Origin: Nocardia jiangxiensis NBRC 101359
Lineage (GTDB): Bacteria; Actinomycetota; Actinomycetes; Mycobacteriales; Mycobacteriaceae
DNA length: 64,000 bases
Direction: 5' to 3'
Assembly: GCF_000308615.1 (NCBI RefSeq)
Contig: NZ_BAGB01000040.1
Location: forward strand, 248,001 to 312,000
The notes beneath the pieces were generated by a model. It was not told the origin of the DNA and searched no databases. It saw nothing but the letters and a program-made list of their open reading frames with translations. Positions 16,884 to 25,948 of the stretch are shown here, in pieces. Each line of letters begins with the position of its first letter. The first letter of the stretch is position 1. The position numbers and the translations under genes are program-made.

Positions 16884-18560
16884 TCAGTCGGCGGTGATCG
16901 CCTGCTCGCGCGCCCAGCGGTAGTCCGCTTTGCCGACCGGGCTGCGCACGATCGCGGGACGGAAAACGACGACCTTTGGAAGCTTGTACCGCGCAATCGA
17001 TTTCGCGGCGTAGGCGATGAGCGCCGCCGGGTCCGGGTCGGTGCCGTTCTCGGGCGCGACGATCGCCACGACCTCCTGGCCCCAGCGTTCGCTGGGCCGT
17101 CCCACCACCACGACATCGGCGACGTCGGGGTGAGAGGAGATCGCCATCTCGACCTCTTCGACGAAGATCTTCTCCCCGCCGGAGTTGATCGTCACCGCGT
17201 CGCGGCCGAGCAGCTCGATCGAGCCGTTGGCCAGATGGCGGGCCCGGTCCCCGGGCAGGACATAGCGGCGCCCGTCGATGGTCGGGAAGGTCCGGGCGGT
17301 CTTGGCCGCATCGCCCTTGTAGCCCAGGGGTGTGAAGCGGCGCTGGGCGAGCCAGCCGATGCCGTCGTGGCCGGGCTCGAGCACCGCACCGAAGTCCTCG
17401 GCGACCACGCAGGTGTCGACACCGGCGGCGAAGGTGCCGGTGGAGACCAGTCCGGCGGCCGAGACGTGGTGCATCTGCGCGCCGGTCTCCGAGGCTCCGA
17501 CGGCGTCGAACACGACCAGGTTCGGGATCGCGTCGATCCACCGCTGTTTGAGCGCCGGGCTCAGCACCGCGCCGCCGTTGGCCAGCGCCACCAGCGAGGA
17601 CATATCGGCGGAGGTGGTTTCGATCGCGGTCAGGATCGGGCGCGCGACCGCGTCGCCGACCACGATCACGATCGAGACCTTTTCCCGTTCGATGGTGCGT
17701 ACGACGTCCTCGGGATCGACATGATCGGTCACCGAGGCGAAGATGATCGTCTGCCCGGTGGTCATCGCGGTCAGCACCGCCCATTGTGCCGCGCCGTGGA
17801 TCAGCGGCGGCAGAATCATCAGATTGACCCCCGGGTTGGCCGCGGCCCGCTGCCCGACCTCGGTGGCGGATTGCACGACCGCGCCGGTGTTGTTGTCCCG
17901 GCCGCCGCACGCGGCCATGAAGATGTCGTACTGTCGCCACAGCACACCCTTCGGCATCCCGGTCGTGCCGCCGGTGTACAGGACATACAGGTCGTCCGGG
18001 GAGGGCTCGGGCAGGTCCGGGTCCGGCGCGGCCTCGGCGAGGACGTTCTCGTAATCGACTGCGCCGGGCAGCAATTCGTTACCCGAGTCGTCGGCGATCT
18101 GGATGAGCACGCGCAACCGGGGAAGATCGGCGATCAGCGGGGCCAGGCACGGTGCGAACGCGGCGTGGTAGATCAGCGCGGTGGCGCCCGAGTCCTCCAG
18201 GAGTTGGCGCAGCTCGTTCTCGACGTAGCGGTAGTTCACGTTGAACGGCGCCACGCGGGCCCGGAAGGAGCCGATCAGGCTCTCGACGAACTCGTGGCCG
18301 TTGTAGGCGTAGATCCCGAGCAGATCCTGGCCGACCTCGTGGCCCGCGAGTCCGGAACGTTCTGTGTGACAACCGAGTCCGCGTTCGCGCAGATAGCCCG
18401 CCAGTCTCTGGGACCGCTCGGCGATCTGGGCGTAGGTGTGGCGCTGTTCTCCCTGCACCACCAGTTCGCGATCGGGCAGCGCTGCGGCGGCGGCGTCGGC
18501 CGCGGCGACGAGGGTCAGTGGTGTTGTCGAGATGTCGGGCTCGGTGGCGGAGCGAGACAA
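16884..18560 (-). CDS. Acyl-CoA synthetase (AMP-binding)
   Basis: An ANL-superfamily acyl-CoA ligase of 558 residues. Motifs are the P-loop LYTGGTTGMPKGVLWRQ, FDAVGASETGAQMH (A5), YVLPGDRARHLANGSIELLG, NSGGEKIFVEEVEMAIS, and the C-terminal catalytic Lys in RSPVGKADYRWA. The arrangement WRQYDIFMAACGG after the P-loop matches actinobacterial FadD-type acyl-CoA synthetases. It is the promoter-distal member of a minus-strand group with the aldehyde dehydrogenase and the 3-hydroxyisobutyrate-dehydrogenase-like gene. It probably activates the acid produced by the aldehyde dehydrogenase, which is inferred from order alone. Confidence 0.92.
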   Translation of the reverse strand: MSRSATEPDISTTPLTLVAAADAAAAALPDRELVVQGEQRHTYAQIAERSQRLAGYLRERGLGCHTERSGLAGHEVGQDLLGIYAYNGHEFVESLIGSFRARVAPFNVNYRYVENELRQLLEDSGATALIYHAAFAPCLAPLIADLPRLRVLIQIADDSGNELLPGAVDYENVLAEAAPDPDLPEPSPDDLYVLYTGGTTGMPKGVLWRQYDIFMAACGGRDNNTGAVVQSATEVGQRAAANPGVNLMILPPLIHGAAQWAVLTAMTTGQTIIFASVTDHVDPEDVVRTIEREKVSIVIVVGDAVARPILTAIETTSADMSSLVALANGGAVLSPALKQRWIDAIPNLVVFDAVGASETGAQMHHVSAAGLVSTGTFAAGVDTCVVAEDFGAVLEPGHDGIGWLAQRRFTPLGYKGDAAKTARTFPTIDGRRYVLPGDRARHLANGSIELLGRDAVTINSGGEKIFVEEVEMAISSHPDVADVVVVGRPSERWGQEVVAIVAPENGTDPDPAALIAYAAKSIARYKLPKVVVFRPAIVRSPVGKADYRWAREQAITAD

Positions 18561-18657
18561 CGGTGCCTCCTGGGGGCGCCCGCCCGCGTGGGCAGGCGGA
18601 TTCGGGCTGAGATTGCGATGGGTCGTGTCGGCGCGGACGCGCCGGTTCTCGCAACGG

Positions 18658-20178
18658 CTATCGGTCGGCGGTCGTCCGCAGATGCCGGGCTCCGGCGAGC
18701 CGACGGCGGGTGCGCCGGTGCGCGCTGGACAGCATCAGTTCGGTCGAGCGGCGAATCAGGCCGCCGAACGGCGGTGCGGCACGTGCGGTGATCAGGAACG
18801 GCAGATTGCTCCCGACGACGGTGCGGTAGTGGGTGAAGGTGTCGAAACCGGCTTTGCCGCGATAGGCCCCCATCCCACTGTGTCCTACTCCCCCGAAGGG
18901 CGCATCCTCGGGAAACATGTTGAGTGCGAAGTCGTTTCGTGAGACGCCCCCGCTGCGTGTGCGCCGGATGAAGGCGCGGAAGTCCGCGTTGGCGGGCCCG
19001 TACCAGTAGGCCACGAGCGGGGCCGGATCCGCGTCGAGTCGGGTGATCAGATCCTCGAGCGACGCGTAGGTCCGCACGAGCAGAACCGGGCCGAAGACCT
19101 CTTCGGCGGCGATGGCCATCTCGTCGGTGACCTCGCCGACGATGGTCGGAGACACCTTGTGCGACAACGGGTCCGGTGCACCTTCTCCGTCGGGTATCAC
19201 CTGCGTGATCCGGGCTCCGCGGCCGCGCGCGTCGTCGATGAGTCCCACGATGCGGTCGTAATTGGCCTGATCGACCGCCGCGGTGTAGTCCTGGTTCTGC
19301 GCGACGGCCGGGAACAGCTTGCCGAACGCCTCCTGTGCCGCGGCGGTGAATTCCTCGGCTCGCCCGTCGGGAACGTAGACGCAGTCCGGGCTCACGCAGA
19401 CCTGTCCGCCGTTGACCATGCGAGCTCGCGCGATGCGAGCCGCCGCGCGGGCGATGTCCGCATCGGGTGCCACGACGACCGGATTCTTGCCGCCCAGCTC
19501 CAGGGTGACCGGAACCAGATTGGCCGCGGCGGCCTGCTGCACCAGCCGGCCCACCCGCGTCGAGCCGGTGAAGAACAGGTGGTCGAACGCGAGTCCGGCG
19601 AAGGCCGCGGCGACGTCCGGGCCGCCGGTGACGACCGCGAGTTCGTCCGTGCCGAAGTATCGCGGCGCCAGTGCCCGGGTGAGTTCGGCTGTGCGCGAGG
19701 TGATCTCGGACATCTTGAGCATCACCCGGTTGCCTGCCGCGAATGCGGCCGCGGCGGGTGCGATCACGAGCTGGAGCGGGAAGTTCCAGGGTCCGATGAT
19801 GCCGACGACCCCCAGCGGCGTCGGCTCCACTCGGGCGTTGATCCCGTACAGCCGGGCGATCGGTTTCGGGTTGCGCGGCCGCATCCAGCGCGCGAGGTGT
19901 GAGCGGGTGTGTTCGATGCTCGAGAGCATCCCCATGATCTCGGCGAACAGGATTCCCGTGCGTGAGCGGGTTCCGAAGTCCTGCGCGAGAGCCTCGACGT
20001 AGTCGTCCAGATTGTCCAGCACCATGGCCAGCAGGCGGTCGATCCGGTTGCGCCGCAACGCCGCCGACGGCGGTCCCGCCCGCCGGTGCGCCCGGCGTTG
20101 CAGCTCGAGCAGGGCGGCCGGGTCCACGGGTTCGGCCGCGGCGGCATCGGCCACCGGCCCGATGGCGTGTCTGGTCAT
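18658..20178 (-). CDS. Aldehyde dehydrogenase (coniferyl-aldehyde-dehydrogenase-like)
   Basis: NAD(P)-dependent oxidation of an aldehyde to its acid; 506 residues. Landmarks are GIIGPWNFPLQLVIAP (cofactor-binding start), FFTGSTRVGRLVQQ, the general-base Glu in LELGGKNPVVV, and the catalytic Cys in NGGQVCVSPDCVYVP. The C-terminal FGGVGHSGMGAYRGKAGFDT is characteristic. The SPDCVYVP context resembles the coniferyl-aldehyde/long-chain branch (class 3-like). It lies in a minus-strand unit between an oxidoreductase and an acyl-CoA synthetase, so alcohol, aldehyde, acid and CoA ester form a plausible sequence. Confidence 0.93.
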   Translation of the reverse strand: MTRHAIGPVADAAAAEPVDPAALLELQRRAHRRAGPPSAALRRNRIDRLLAMVLDNLDDYVEALAQDFGTRSRTGILFAEIMGMLSSIEHTRSHLARWMRPRNPKPIARLYGINARVEPTPLGVVGIIGPWNFPLQLVIAPAAAAFAAGNRVMLKMSEITSRTAELTRALAPRYFGTDELAVVTGGPDVAAAFAGLAFDHLFFTGSTRVGRLVQQAAAANLVPVTLELGGKNPVVVAPDADIARAAARIARARMVNGGQVCVSPDCVYVPDGRAEEFTAAAQEAFGKLFPAVAQNQDYTAAVDQANYDRIVGLIDDARGRGARITQVIPDGEGAPDPLSHKVSPTIVGEVTDEMAIAAEEVFGPVLLVRTYASLEDLITRLDADPAPLVAYWYGPANADFRAFIRRTRSGGVSRNDFALNMFPEDAPFGGVGHSGMGAYRGKAGFDTFTHYRTVVGSNLPFLITARAAPPFGGLIRRSTELMLSSAHRRTRRRLAGARHLRTTADR

Positions 20179-20200
20179 TCGTGTCGTCTCCCGGTAGGAC

Positions 20201-21007
20201 TCAGCCGAGTTCGAGCGGGCCGTGGTGAATCACGTCCGCCAGCTGTGCCAGCTCGATGCCGTTGTCTTTCGTCGCCGCCAGGCACGCGGCCACATCCTTG
20301 CGCAGGTAGGGCGCTGCCATGCGTTCGAACTTCGCCAGTCCTCCGGTGCGGTGAATCGACTCGGCCGCATAGCTGCGGGCGCTGCACGCCAGCAGGGCGC
20401 GCACCAGCTCCTGGTCACCGATCCCCCACCGCCGCCCCACGTCCGTGGCCGCGGCGACCAGTTGGGCGTTGGCCGCGAACAGCGCGTTGTTGATCAGCTT
20501 CACGCTCAGCGCACTGCCCAGCGCGCCGGTCGCGACGATGGTGTCCGCGTAGGACTCGAGCACCGGGCGCACTCGCTCGACCGATGTCGCCGGACCGCCC
20601 AGCAGTACGGTCAGGCGCCCGGCGGCGATGTCCTCGGCGGAACCGCTGACCGGCCCGTCGAGCAGTACCGGCCCCTCGGGATACCCGGCGGCCAGATCCT
20701 GCACGGTGGCCATGGTTCCGGTGGTGTGCGACAGGACCACGCACTCCTTGCTCGCCGCGCCCAGCACTCCCGAGGGCCCGTCCAGGACCTGTACGAGCTG
20801 TTCGTCGGAGAACACGCAGACGATGACGATATCGGCCGCGGCGGCCTCGGCGACCGAATCGACGGTCTGCGCACCGGCCGCCGCCATCCGCTCGCGCACC
20901 GAGGTCCGGCGAGCGAACAGCTTCACCCGGTGGCCCGCCTGAAGCAATCTCGAGACCATCGGCTCGCCCATCTGCCCGGCCCCGATGAACCCGACAACCT
21001 GCGACAT
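20201..21007 (-). CDS. 3-hydroxyisobutyrate-dehydrogenase-like NAD(P) oxidoreductase
   Basis: A beta-hydroxyacid dehydrogenase family protein, 268 residues from ATG 21007 (MSQVVGFIGAG), with GAGGAG-like bases 8 nt upstream. The N-terminal Rossmann motif is GFIGAGQMGEPMVSRLLQAG, the substrate loop is DGPVSGSAEDIAAGRLTVL, and the catalytic Lys lies in KLINNALFAANAQ. The C-terminal all-helical domain is complete. It is the first gene of the minus-strand unit 16884-21007, divergent from the mycofactocin-type SDR. The substrate is probably a beta-hydroxy acid or CoA-pathway side product; this is not defined by sequence. Confidence 0.9.
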   Translation of the reverse strand: MSQVVGFIGAGQMGEPMVSRLLQAGHRVKLFARRTSVRERMAAAGAQTVDSVAEAAAADIVIVCVFSDEQLVQVLDGPSGVLGAASKECVVLSHTTGTMATVQDLAAGYPEGPVLLDGPVSGSAEDIAAGRLTVLLGGPATSVERVRPVLESYADTIVATGALGSALSVKLINNALFAANAQLVAAATDVGRRWGIGDQELVRALLACSARSYAAESIHRTGGLAKFERMAAPYLRKDVAACLAATKDNGIELAQLADVIHHGPLELG

Positions 21008-21060
21008 CCGTGTGCTCCTCACCAGCTCCGAACCGGACGGCAACGCGTACCGAGAAGCTA

Positions 21061-21079
21061 GACAGTGATGAATCCAGTA
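21061..21079. promoter_or_regulatory. Weak 19-bp operator-like site (copy F)
   Basis: GACAGTGATGAATCCAGTA: the right arm CAGTA is perfect and the left arm GACAG is degenerate. It lies 53 bp upstream of the oxidoreductase start at 21007 in the divergent region 21008-21250. ACAGT (21062) and ACTGT (21086) also form a longer inverted repeat here. Support is weak on its own and depends on the other copies. Confidence 0.28.
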
Positions 21080-21250
21080 AGACTGACTGTAACACCGATC
21101 TCGCCGGTGGAAAGCCGGATTCGATGAGATACAGTTGCGCTTACGATAACTACGACGACACTCCCGTTCGCCAGGCCGATCCGCATCGCCGCGAGGGGCG
21201 GACGCTACGGTTCCCGCAGTGATCGAACAGGCGCCGCATCAGGAGAGCAC

Positions 21251-22072
21251 ATGACCGGACGACTCGAGGACAAGGTCGTATTCATCACCGGGGCCGCACG
21301 CGGTCAGGGACGCGCGCATGCGGTGCGGATGGCGAGCGAGGGAGCGGACATCATCGCCGTGGATATCGCGGGCCCGTTGCCCGAGGCGGTCCCGTACGAC
21401 TCCGCCACCCCCGACGATCTGGCCGAAACCGCACGCCTGGTCGAGAAGACCGGCCGCCGCATCGTGACCGCGCAGGCCGACACCCGGGACCTCGAGGGCC
21501 TACGCCGCGCGGTCGAGCAGGGCCTCGCGGAGTTCGGGCGCCTGGACGTCATCGTGGCCAATGCCGGTATCTGCATCCCCGAGGCGTGGGACGCGATCAC
21601 CCCGGATTCGTTCCGCGATGTCATCGACGTCAACGTCGTCGGAACGTGGAATACGGTCACCGCGGGCGCGCAGCACATCATCGACGGCGGGCGCGGGGGT
21701 TCGATCATCCTGATCAGCTCCGCCGCGGGAATCAAGATGCAGCCCTTCATGGTCCACTACACCGCGAGCAAACACGCCATCACCGGGATGGCCCGGAGCC
21801 TGGCAGCGGAGTTGGGCAAGCACTCCATCCGCGTCAACAGTGTGCACCCAGGCGCGGTGAACACACCCATGGGCGGCGGGGATATGGTCGCGAGCCTGGG
21901 CCGCGCCCTGGAGACCAATCCCGCACTGGCACAGATGATCACACCGTTCCTCCCGGCCTGGATCGCCGAACCGGAGGATGTCGCGGCGACGGTCGCCTGG
22001 CTGGCCGGCGACGACGCGCGTTTCGTCACGGCCGCGCAGATCGCGGTCGACCTCGGATCGACCCAGTACTGA
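21251..22072 (+). CDS. Mycofactocin-type SDR family oxidoreductase
   Basis: A classical SDR of 273 residues. The N-terminus VVFITGAARGQGRAHAVRMA followed by EGADIIAVDIAG is the hallmark of the mycofactocin-coupled SDR family, where a non-exchangeable nicotinamide is recycled through the peptide-derived cofactor mycofactocin. NAGI, the Ser strand SIILISSAAGIK and the YTASKHA active site are present. No mft biosynthesis genes are in the window, so the cofactor would come from elsewhere. It begins the unit 21251-24578 with thiolase and acyl-CoA dehydrogenase, suggesting that it oxidises a hydroxyl group of a CoA-pathway intermediate. Confidence 0.92.
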   Translation: MTGRLEDKVVFITGAARGQGRAHAVRMASEGADIIAVDIAGPLPEAVPYDSATPDDLAETARLVEKTGRRIVTAQADTRDLEGLRRAVEQGLAEFGRLDVIVANAGICIPEAWDAITPDSFRDVIDVNVVGTWNTVTAGAQHIIDGGRGGSIILISSAAGIKMQPFMVHYTASKHAITGMARSLAAELGKHSIRVNSVHPGAVNTPMGGGDMVASLGRALETNPALAQMITPFLPAWIAEPEDVAATVAWLAGDDARFVTAAQIAVDLGSTQY

Positions 22073-22132
22073 CCCACACGCCCCTGGAAGTGACCGGCGC
22101 TTCCGGTGACCGACCGAAAAGAGAACGACACC

Positions 22133-23344
22133 ATGCCCAGAGCAGTGATCTGTGAGCCCGTCCGCACCCCGATCGGGCGTTACGGCGGGGTGTTTCGCTC
22201 GCTCAGCGCGGTCGAACTCGGCGTCACCGCACTGCGCGGACTGCTCGAGCGCACGGGTATCGAACCCGATGTCATCGACGATGTGGTGCTCGGGCACTGC
22301 TACCCCAACAGCGAGGCCCCGGCCATCGGCCGGGTCGTCGCGCTGGACGCCGGTCTGCCGACCACGGTCGGCGGGATGCAGATCGATCGGCGATGCGGAT
22401 CGGGTCTGCAATCGGTGATTCAGGCCGTACTCCAGGTGGAGAGCGGGGCCAGTGAGGTCGTGGTGGCCGGTGGCGTGGAGAGTATGAGCAACACCGCCTT
22501 CTATTCGCTGGATATGCGATGGGGTGGCGCACGCACCGGGGTTCAGATGCACGACGGTCTGGCCCGCGGGCGCGAAACCGCCGGCGGGCAACATCATCCG
22601 GTGCCCGGGGGCATGCTGGAGACCGCCGAGAATCTGCGGCGCGACTACCACATCTCGCGCGAGGAACAGGACCGCCTGGCGGTCCGCTCGCATCAGCGCG
22701 CGGTGGCCGCGGCCGATTCCGGTGCGAGCGCGGAGCAGATCATCCCGACCACCGTGCCCACGCGCGCCGGCGCGAGCGTCGTCGACACCGATGAACATCC
22801 CCGCGCGGACACCACCGTGGAAGCGCTCGGCAAGCTGAAACCGATTCGCGCACAGATCGATCCGGAGTCCACGGTGACGGCGGGTAATTCCAGCGGGCAG
22901 AACGATGCCGCGTCGATGTGCCTGGTCACCACCCGCGACCGGGCCGAGCAGCTGGGGTTGACGCCGCTGGTCGGATTGCGGTCCTGGGCTGTGGCCGGAG
23001 TGCGCCCGGAGGTGATGGGCATCGGGCCGGTCCCGGCCACCGAGGCCGCTCTGCAGCGTGCGGGCCTGAGCTTGGCCGAGGTGGACCTGATCGAGCTGAA
23101 CGAGGCGTTCGCCGCGCAAGCTCTCGCGGTACTGCGCGAATGGGAGTTCGGCGAGTCCGATCTCGAGCGGACCAACGTCCACGGTTCCGGTATCTCCCTG
23201 GGGCATCCGGTCGGCGCCACCGGTGGCCGGATGCTGGCCACGCTCGCCCGGGAAATGCATCGGCGCGAGCTGCGCTACGGTCTGGAGACGATGTGCATCG
23301 GCGGCGGTCAGGGACTGGCCGCGATCTTCGAGCGGGTGAGCTGA
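22133..23344 (+). CDS. Acetyl-CoA acetyltransferase (thiolase)
   Basis: Thiolytic cleavage (or condensation) of a 3-ketoacyl-CoA, the last step of beta-oxidation; 403 residues. The nucleophilic Cys lies in IDRRCGSGLQSVIQA, the catalytic His in SLGHPVGATGGRM, and the second Cys in CIGGGQGLAA near the C-terminus; NSSGQNDAAS and ELNEAFAAQ are also typical. ATG 22133 is chosen because homology starts there; a GTG at 22106 is in frame. It is co-oriented with the SDR upstream and the dehydrogenase 43 bp downstream. The chain length is not predictable. Confidence 0.95.
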   Translation: MPRAVICEPVRTPIGRYGGVFRSLSAVELGVTALRGLLERTGIEPDVIDDVVLGHCYPNSEAPAIGRVVALDAGLPTTVGGMQIDRRCGSGLQSVIQAVLQVESGASEVVVAGGVESMSNTAFYSLDMRWGGARTGVQMHDGLARGRETAGGQHHPVPGGMLETAENLRRDYHISREEQDRLAVRSHQRAVAAADSGASAEQIIPTTVPTRAGASVVDTDEHPRADTTVEALGKLKPIRAQIDPESTVTAGNSSGQNDAASMCLVTTRDRAEQLGLTPLVGLRSWAVAGVRPEVMGIGPVPATEAALQRAGLSLAEVDLIELNEAFAAQALAVLREWEFGESDLERTNVHGSGISLGHPVGATGGRMLATLAREMHRRELRYGLETMCIGGGQGLAAIFERVS

Positions 23345-23387
23345 GCGATCACCCCCAACCATCGGCCCCACTGAACGGATACCACTG

Positions 23388-24578
23388 GTGAAACTCGCAC
23401 AGACCCACGGCCTGACCGAAGCGCAGACCGAAATCCTCGCCGCTGTCCACACTTTCGTGGAACGGCAGATCATTCCGGCCGCGGCCGAGCTCGAGCGCAC
23501 CGACACCTACCCGCAGTCCATCGTGGACCGGATGGCCGAGATGGGCCTGTTCGGGCTGATGATTCCCGAGGAATACGGCGGGCTGGGCGAATCGCTGCTC
23601 ACCTACGCCCTGTGTGTCGAGGAACTCGCCCGGGGCTGGATGAGCGTATCGGGCGTGATCAATACCCATTTCATCGTCGCCTACCTGCTCACCCATCACG
23701 GCACCGAGGAGCAGAAGCGCCGGTTGCTGCCGCGCATGGCGACCGGTGAGCTGCGCGGCGCGTTCTCGATGTCCGAACCCGAACTCGGCTCGGACGTCGC
23801 GGCCATCCGCACCAAGGCCGTTCGCCAGGATGGCGGCGATTACCGCATCACCGGTCGCAAGATGTGGCTGACCAACGGATCGACCGCGAATCTCGTCGCG
23901 GTGCTGGTCCGTACCGACGAGGGGCACGAGCGCCCACACGACAACCTGACCGCCTTCCTGATCGAGAAGCCCACCGGACTGGGCACGGTCGCCCCCGGTC
24001 TGACGGTGCCGGGCAAGATCCACAAGATGGGGTACAAGGGTATCGATACGACCGAACTCGTACTCGACGATTACGCCGCGGCGCAGGACACCGTACTGGG
24101 CGGCCGTCCCGGCGCGGGGTTCAAGCAGATGATGGACGGGATCGAGGTCGGCCGGGTCAATGTCGCCGCGCGCGCCTGCGGAATCGCGTTGCGTGCCTTC
24201 GAACTCGGGGCGCGGTACGCCCAGCAGCGCCAGACCTTCGGTCGACCGATCGTCGATCACCAGGCCATCGGATTCTCCCTCGCCGAGATGGCCACCAAGG
24301 TCGAGGCGGCGCATCTGATGATGGTCAATGCCGCCCGGCTCAAGGACTCCGGCGAGCGCAATGACGTCGCCGCCGGGATGGCGAAGTATCTGGCCAGTGA
24401 ATTCTGCAACGAGGTCACCCAGGCGAGTTTCCGTATCCACGGCGGCTACGGGTATTCGATCGAGTACGAGATCGAGCGGCTGATGCGCGAGGCCCCGTTC
24501 ATGTTGATCGGTGAGGGCACCAGCGAAATCCAGAAGCGGATCATCAGCAAGGGCGTGCTGCGCGATTACCGGATCTGA
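23388..24578 (+). CDS. Acyl-CoA dehydrogenase
   Basis: A FAD acyl-CoA dehydrogenase of 396 residues with a GTG start at 23388. Motifs are AFSMSEPELGSDVAAIRTKA, ITGRKMWLTNGS, and the C-terminal GGYGYSIEYEIERLMREAPF followed by GEGTSEIQKRIISKGVL. The SEPELGSD form of the flavin loop and MLIGEGTSE are slightly atypical variants. It is the last gene of the SDR-thiolase-dehydrogenase unit and ends just before a strong hairpin. It is a third full-length FadE in the cluster and distinct from the one at 15593, so it likely acts on a different intermediate. Confidence 0.94.
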   Translation: MKLAQTHGLTEAQTEILAAVHTFVERQIIPAAAELERTDTYPQSIVDRMAEMGLFGLMIPEEYGGLGESLLTYALCVEELARGWMSVSGVINTHFIVAYLLTHHGTEEQKRRLLPRMATGELRGAFSMSEPELGSDVAAIRTKAVRQDGGDYRITGRKMWLTNGSTANLVAVLVRTDEGHERPHDNLTAFLIEKPTGLGTVAPGLTVPGKIHKMGYKGIDTTELVLDDYAAAQDTVLGGRPGAGFKQMMDGIEVGRVNVAARACGIALRAFELGARYAQQRQTFGRPIVDHQAIGFSLAEMATKVEAAHLMMVNAARLKDSGERNDVAAGMAKYLASEFCNEVTQASFRIHGGYGYSIEYEIERLMREAPFMLIGEGTSEIQKRIISKGVLRDYRI

Positions 24579-24586
24579 GTGCCGCA

Positions 24587-24623
24587 CATCTTTCGTGGTG
24601 CGCGGCCCGCACCACGAAAGATG
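24587..24623. terminator. Bidirectional intrinsic-type terminator hairpin
   Basis: A perfect 15-bp stem, CATCTTTCGTGGTGC paired with GCACCACGAAAGATG, around a 7-nt loop (GCGGCCC). It lies 9 bp after the dehydrogenase stop and just before the end of the convergent SDR remnant. No long T tract is present, as is common in high-GC actinobacteria, so it probably stops transcription from both sides. Confidence 0.75.
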
Positions 24624-24629
24624 GTGGTA

Positions 24630-25025
24630 TCAGATGAAATCCGAGCCGCCATCCACGTTGACGTTCGCTCCGGTCATATAGGAGTTGAGCCGCGAGGCCA
24701 GGAAGGTCACCACCGGCCCGATCTCCTCGGGCCGGCCGGCGCGCGGCATCTGCGCGGGATGGCCGTAGCGCTCGCCGATCAGCGACATCAGCTCATACGG
24801 GTCGTCGCTGCGCACGCCGACCGAGTTCGCCCAGTCGACCAGTCCGACCACGTCCGGGCTACCCTGTCGCGCCAGATCCTGTTCGGCACGGTCGAGATCG
24901 GCGCGAGAGCGCCCCAGAACGCACACCCGCGCTCCTTCCTGCGCCAGACTGCGCGCTGTGGCCAGCCCCATTCCCCGGCTACCGCCGACCACGACCGCAG
25001 CCGCGTTACGCAAGCCCAGATCCAT
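24630..25025 (-). pseudogene. SDR with internal deletion (active site missing)
   Basis: An open frame of 131 residues that keeps both ends of a classical SDR but not the middle. Residues 1-50 carry the Rossmann motif GGSRGMGLATARSLAQEG and the second strand VCVLGRSRADLDRAEQDLA. From about residue 53 the sequence jumps to the C-terminal region (GRPEEIGPVVTFLASRLNS, GANVNVDGGSDF). Roughly 120 residues holding NNAG, the catalytic Ser and YxxxK are absent; intact SDRs have about 250. The deletion is in frame, so a stable product could exist, but it cannot be a normal SDR enzyme. The stretch 25026-25214 upstream shows nothing recognisable. Confidence 0.85.
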
Positions 25026-25214
25026 TGCGCCACCATCCTTTTCTCACATCTTCGAACGTGTCGGACACGCGCTGTAACCATTGCGCCCCGGGCAGAGTCC
25101 ACCGATCCACGGTCGTCGCGAAGGTCGACCCGTCCCTGCTGACCACCCGCCTCGAAGTGCTCGAAGACCTCGTCTCTCGGCGCGGCCACCCGTGGGCGGC
25201 GCTGAGCGCGAGCC

Positions 25215-25889
25215 TCATGCGGGCTCGTGTCCTCGCTGACCGAATCGGGCACCGGCCAGACTGCTCGGCGCGGCGGCGACCGCGCTCACCACGGCCGCGC
25301 ACAGCACGACGTCGTCGAGCAGCAGCCGGGCGGTCGACTCGATGGTGCGCTCACCGACCGTCCGCTCGATGTCGAAGCGCAGTTCGGTGAGCAGTGGCGT
25401 CGGCCGCCGATAGGTCATCTCCAGTGAGCGGGTCTTCCCGGCCGGGCCGGTGGCGCAGTTCTGATGCTGGATGACGCAGTCGAAGAAGACCGCCAGGAAC
25501 CCACCGTGCACCAACCCCGGCGGGCCTTCGAAGGGTATCAGGAAATTCACAGTGCCACAGGCGGTCTCGGTGTCGATGCGGTCGAACCGGTACTCCGGGA
25601 AGCACGGGTTGTAGGCACCGATGTCGAAGGCGTGGTCCAGATAGATCCGCCGGGACTCGCCGGAGTCGGGGCCGATGCGCGGCGTGAGGTCGGCCGGTCC
25701 CGCCGCGGCGAGCTCACGTTCCCACCGCGCGAGTTGCGTGAGCATGTCGGCGACCGTCTCGTGCGGGTGTTCCAACGCGAGCAGCAGCCCGGCCAGCCGC
25801 CGGATCGCGCCCGCGGCCTCCTGCGTCTGCTGCATCGGCTGCGCGCCGAATGCCTTGCGCGACGGACCGTGCGGATCGTTGTTCGACAT
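25215..25889 (-). CDS. Hotdog-fold thioesterase (PaaI-like)
   Basis: Likely an acyl-CoA thioesterase that releases free CoA from dead-end esters; 224 residues. The start is ATG 25889 (MSNNDPHGPSRKAF), with AGAGGG upstream. The hotdog domain is in the C-terminal half: the signature GLVHGGFLAVFFDCVIQH contains the HGG and the Asp of PaaI-type enzymes, followed by TRSLEMTYRRPTPLLTELRF. An N-terminal helical extension of about 100 residues is longer than in minimal PaaI proteins. It is divergent from the hydratase at 25981 across an intergenic region with operator copy D, suggesting shared control with beta-oxidation. Confidence 0.82.
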   Translation of the reverse strand: MSNNDPHGPSRKAFGAQPMQQTQEAAGAIRRLAGLLLALEHPHETVADMLTQLARWERELAAAGPADLTPRIGPDSGESRRIYLDHAFDIGAYNPCFPEYRFDRIDTETACGTVNFLIPFEGPPGLVHGGFLAVFFDCVIQHQNCATGPAGKTRSLEMTYRRPTPLLTELRFDIERTVGERTIESTARLLLDDVVLCAAVVSAVAAAPSSLAGARFGQRGHEPA

Positions 25890-25948
25890 GCGCCCTCTTT
25901 CGCCCGGCACACTCGCGTGCGTCATGTACAAAGAACAACGGTATCGTA

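Noticed and set aside
21500..23506. A 668-codon minus-strand frame opposite the SDR and thiolase
   Set aside because: Shadow of clearly conserved plus-strand genes; composition is Arg/Gly/His-rich low-complexity with no motif.
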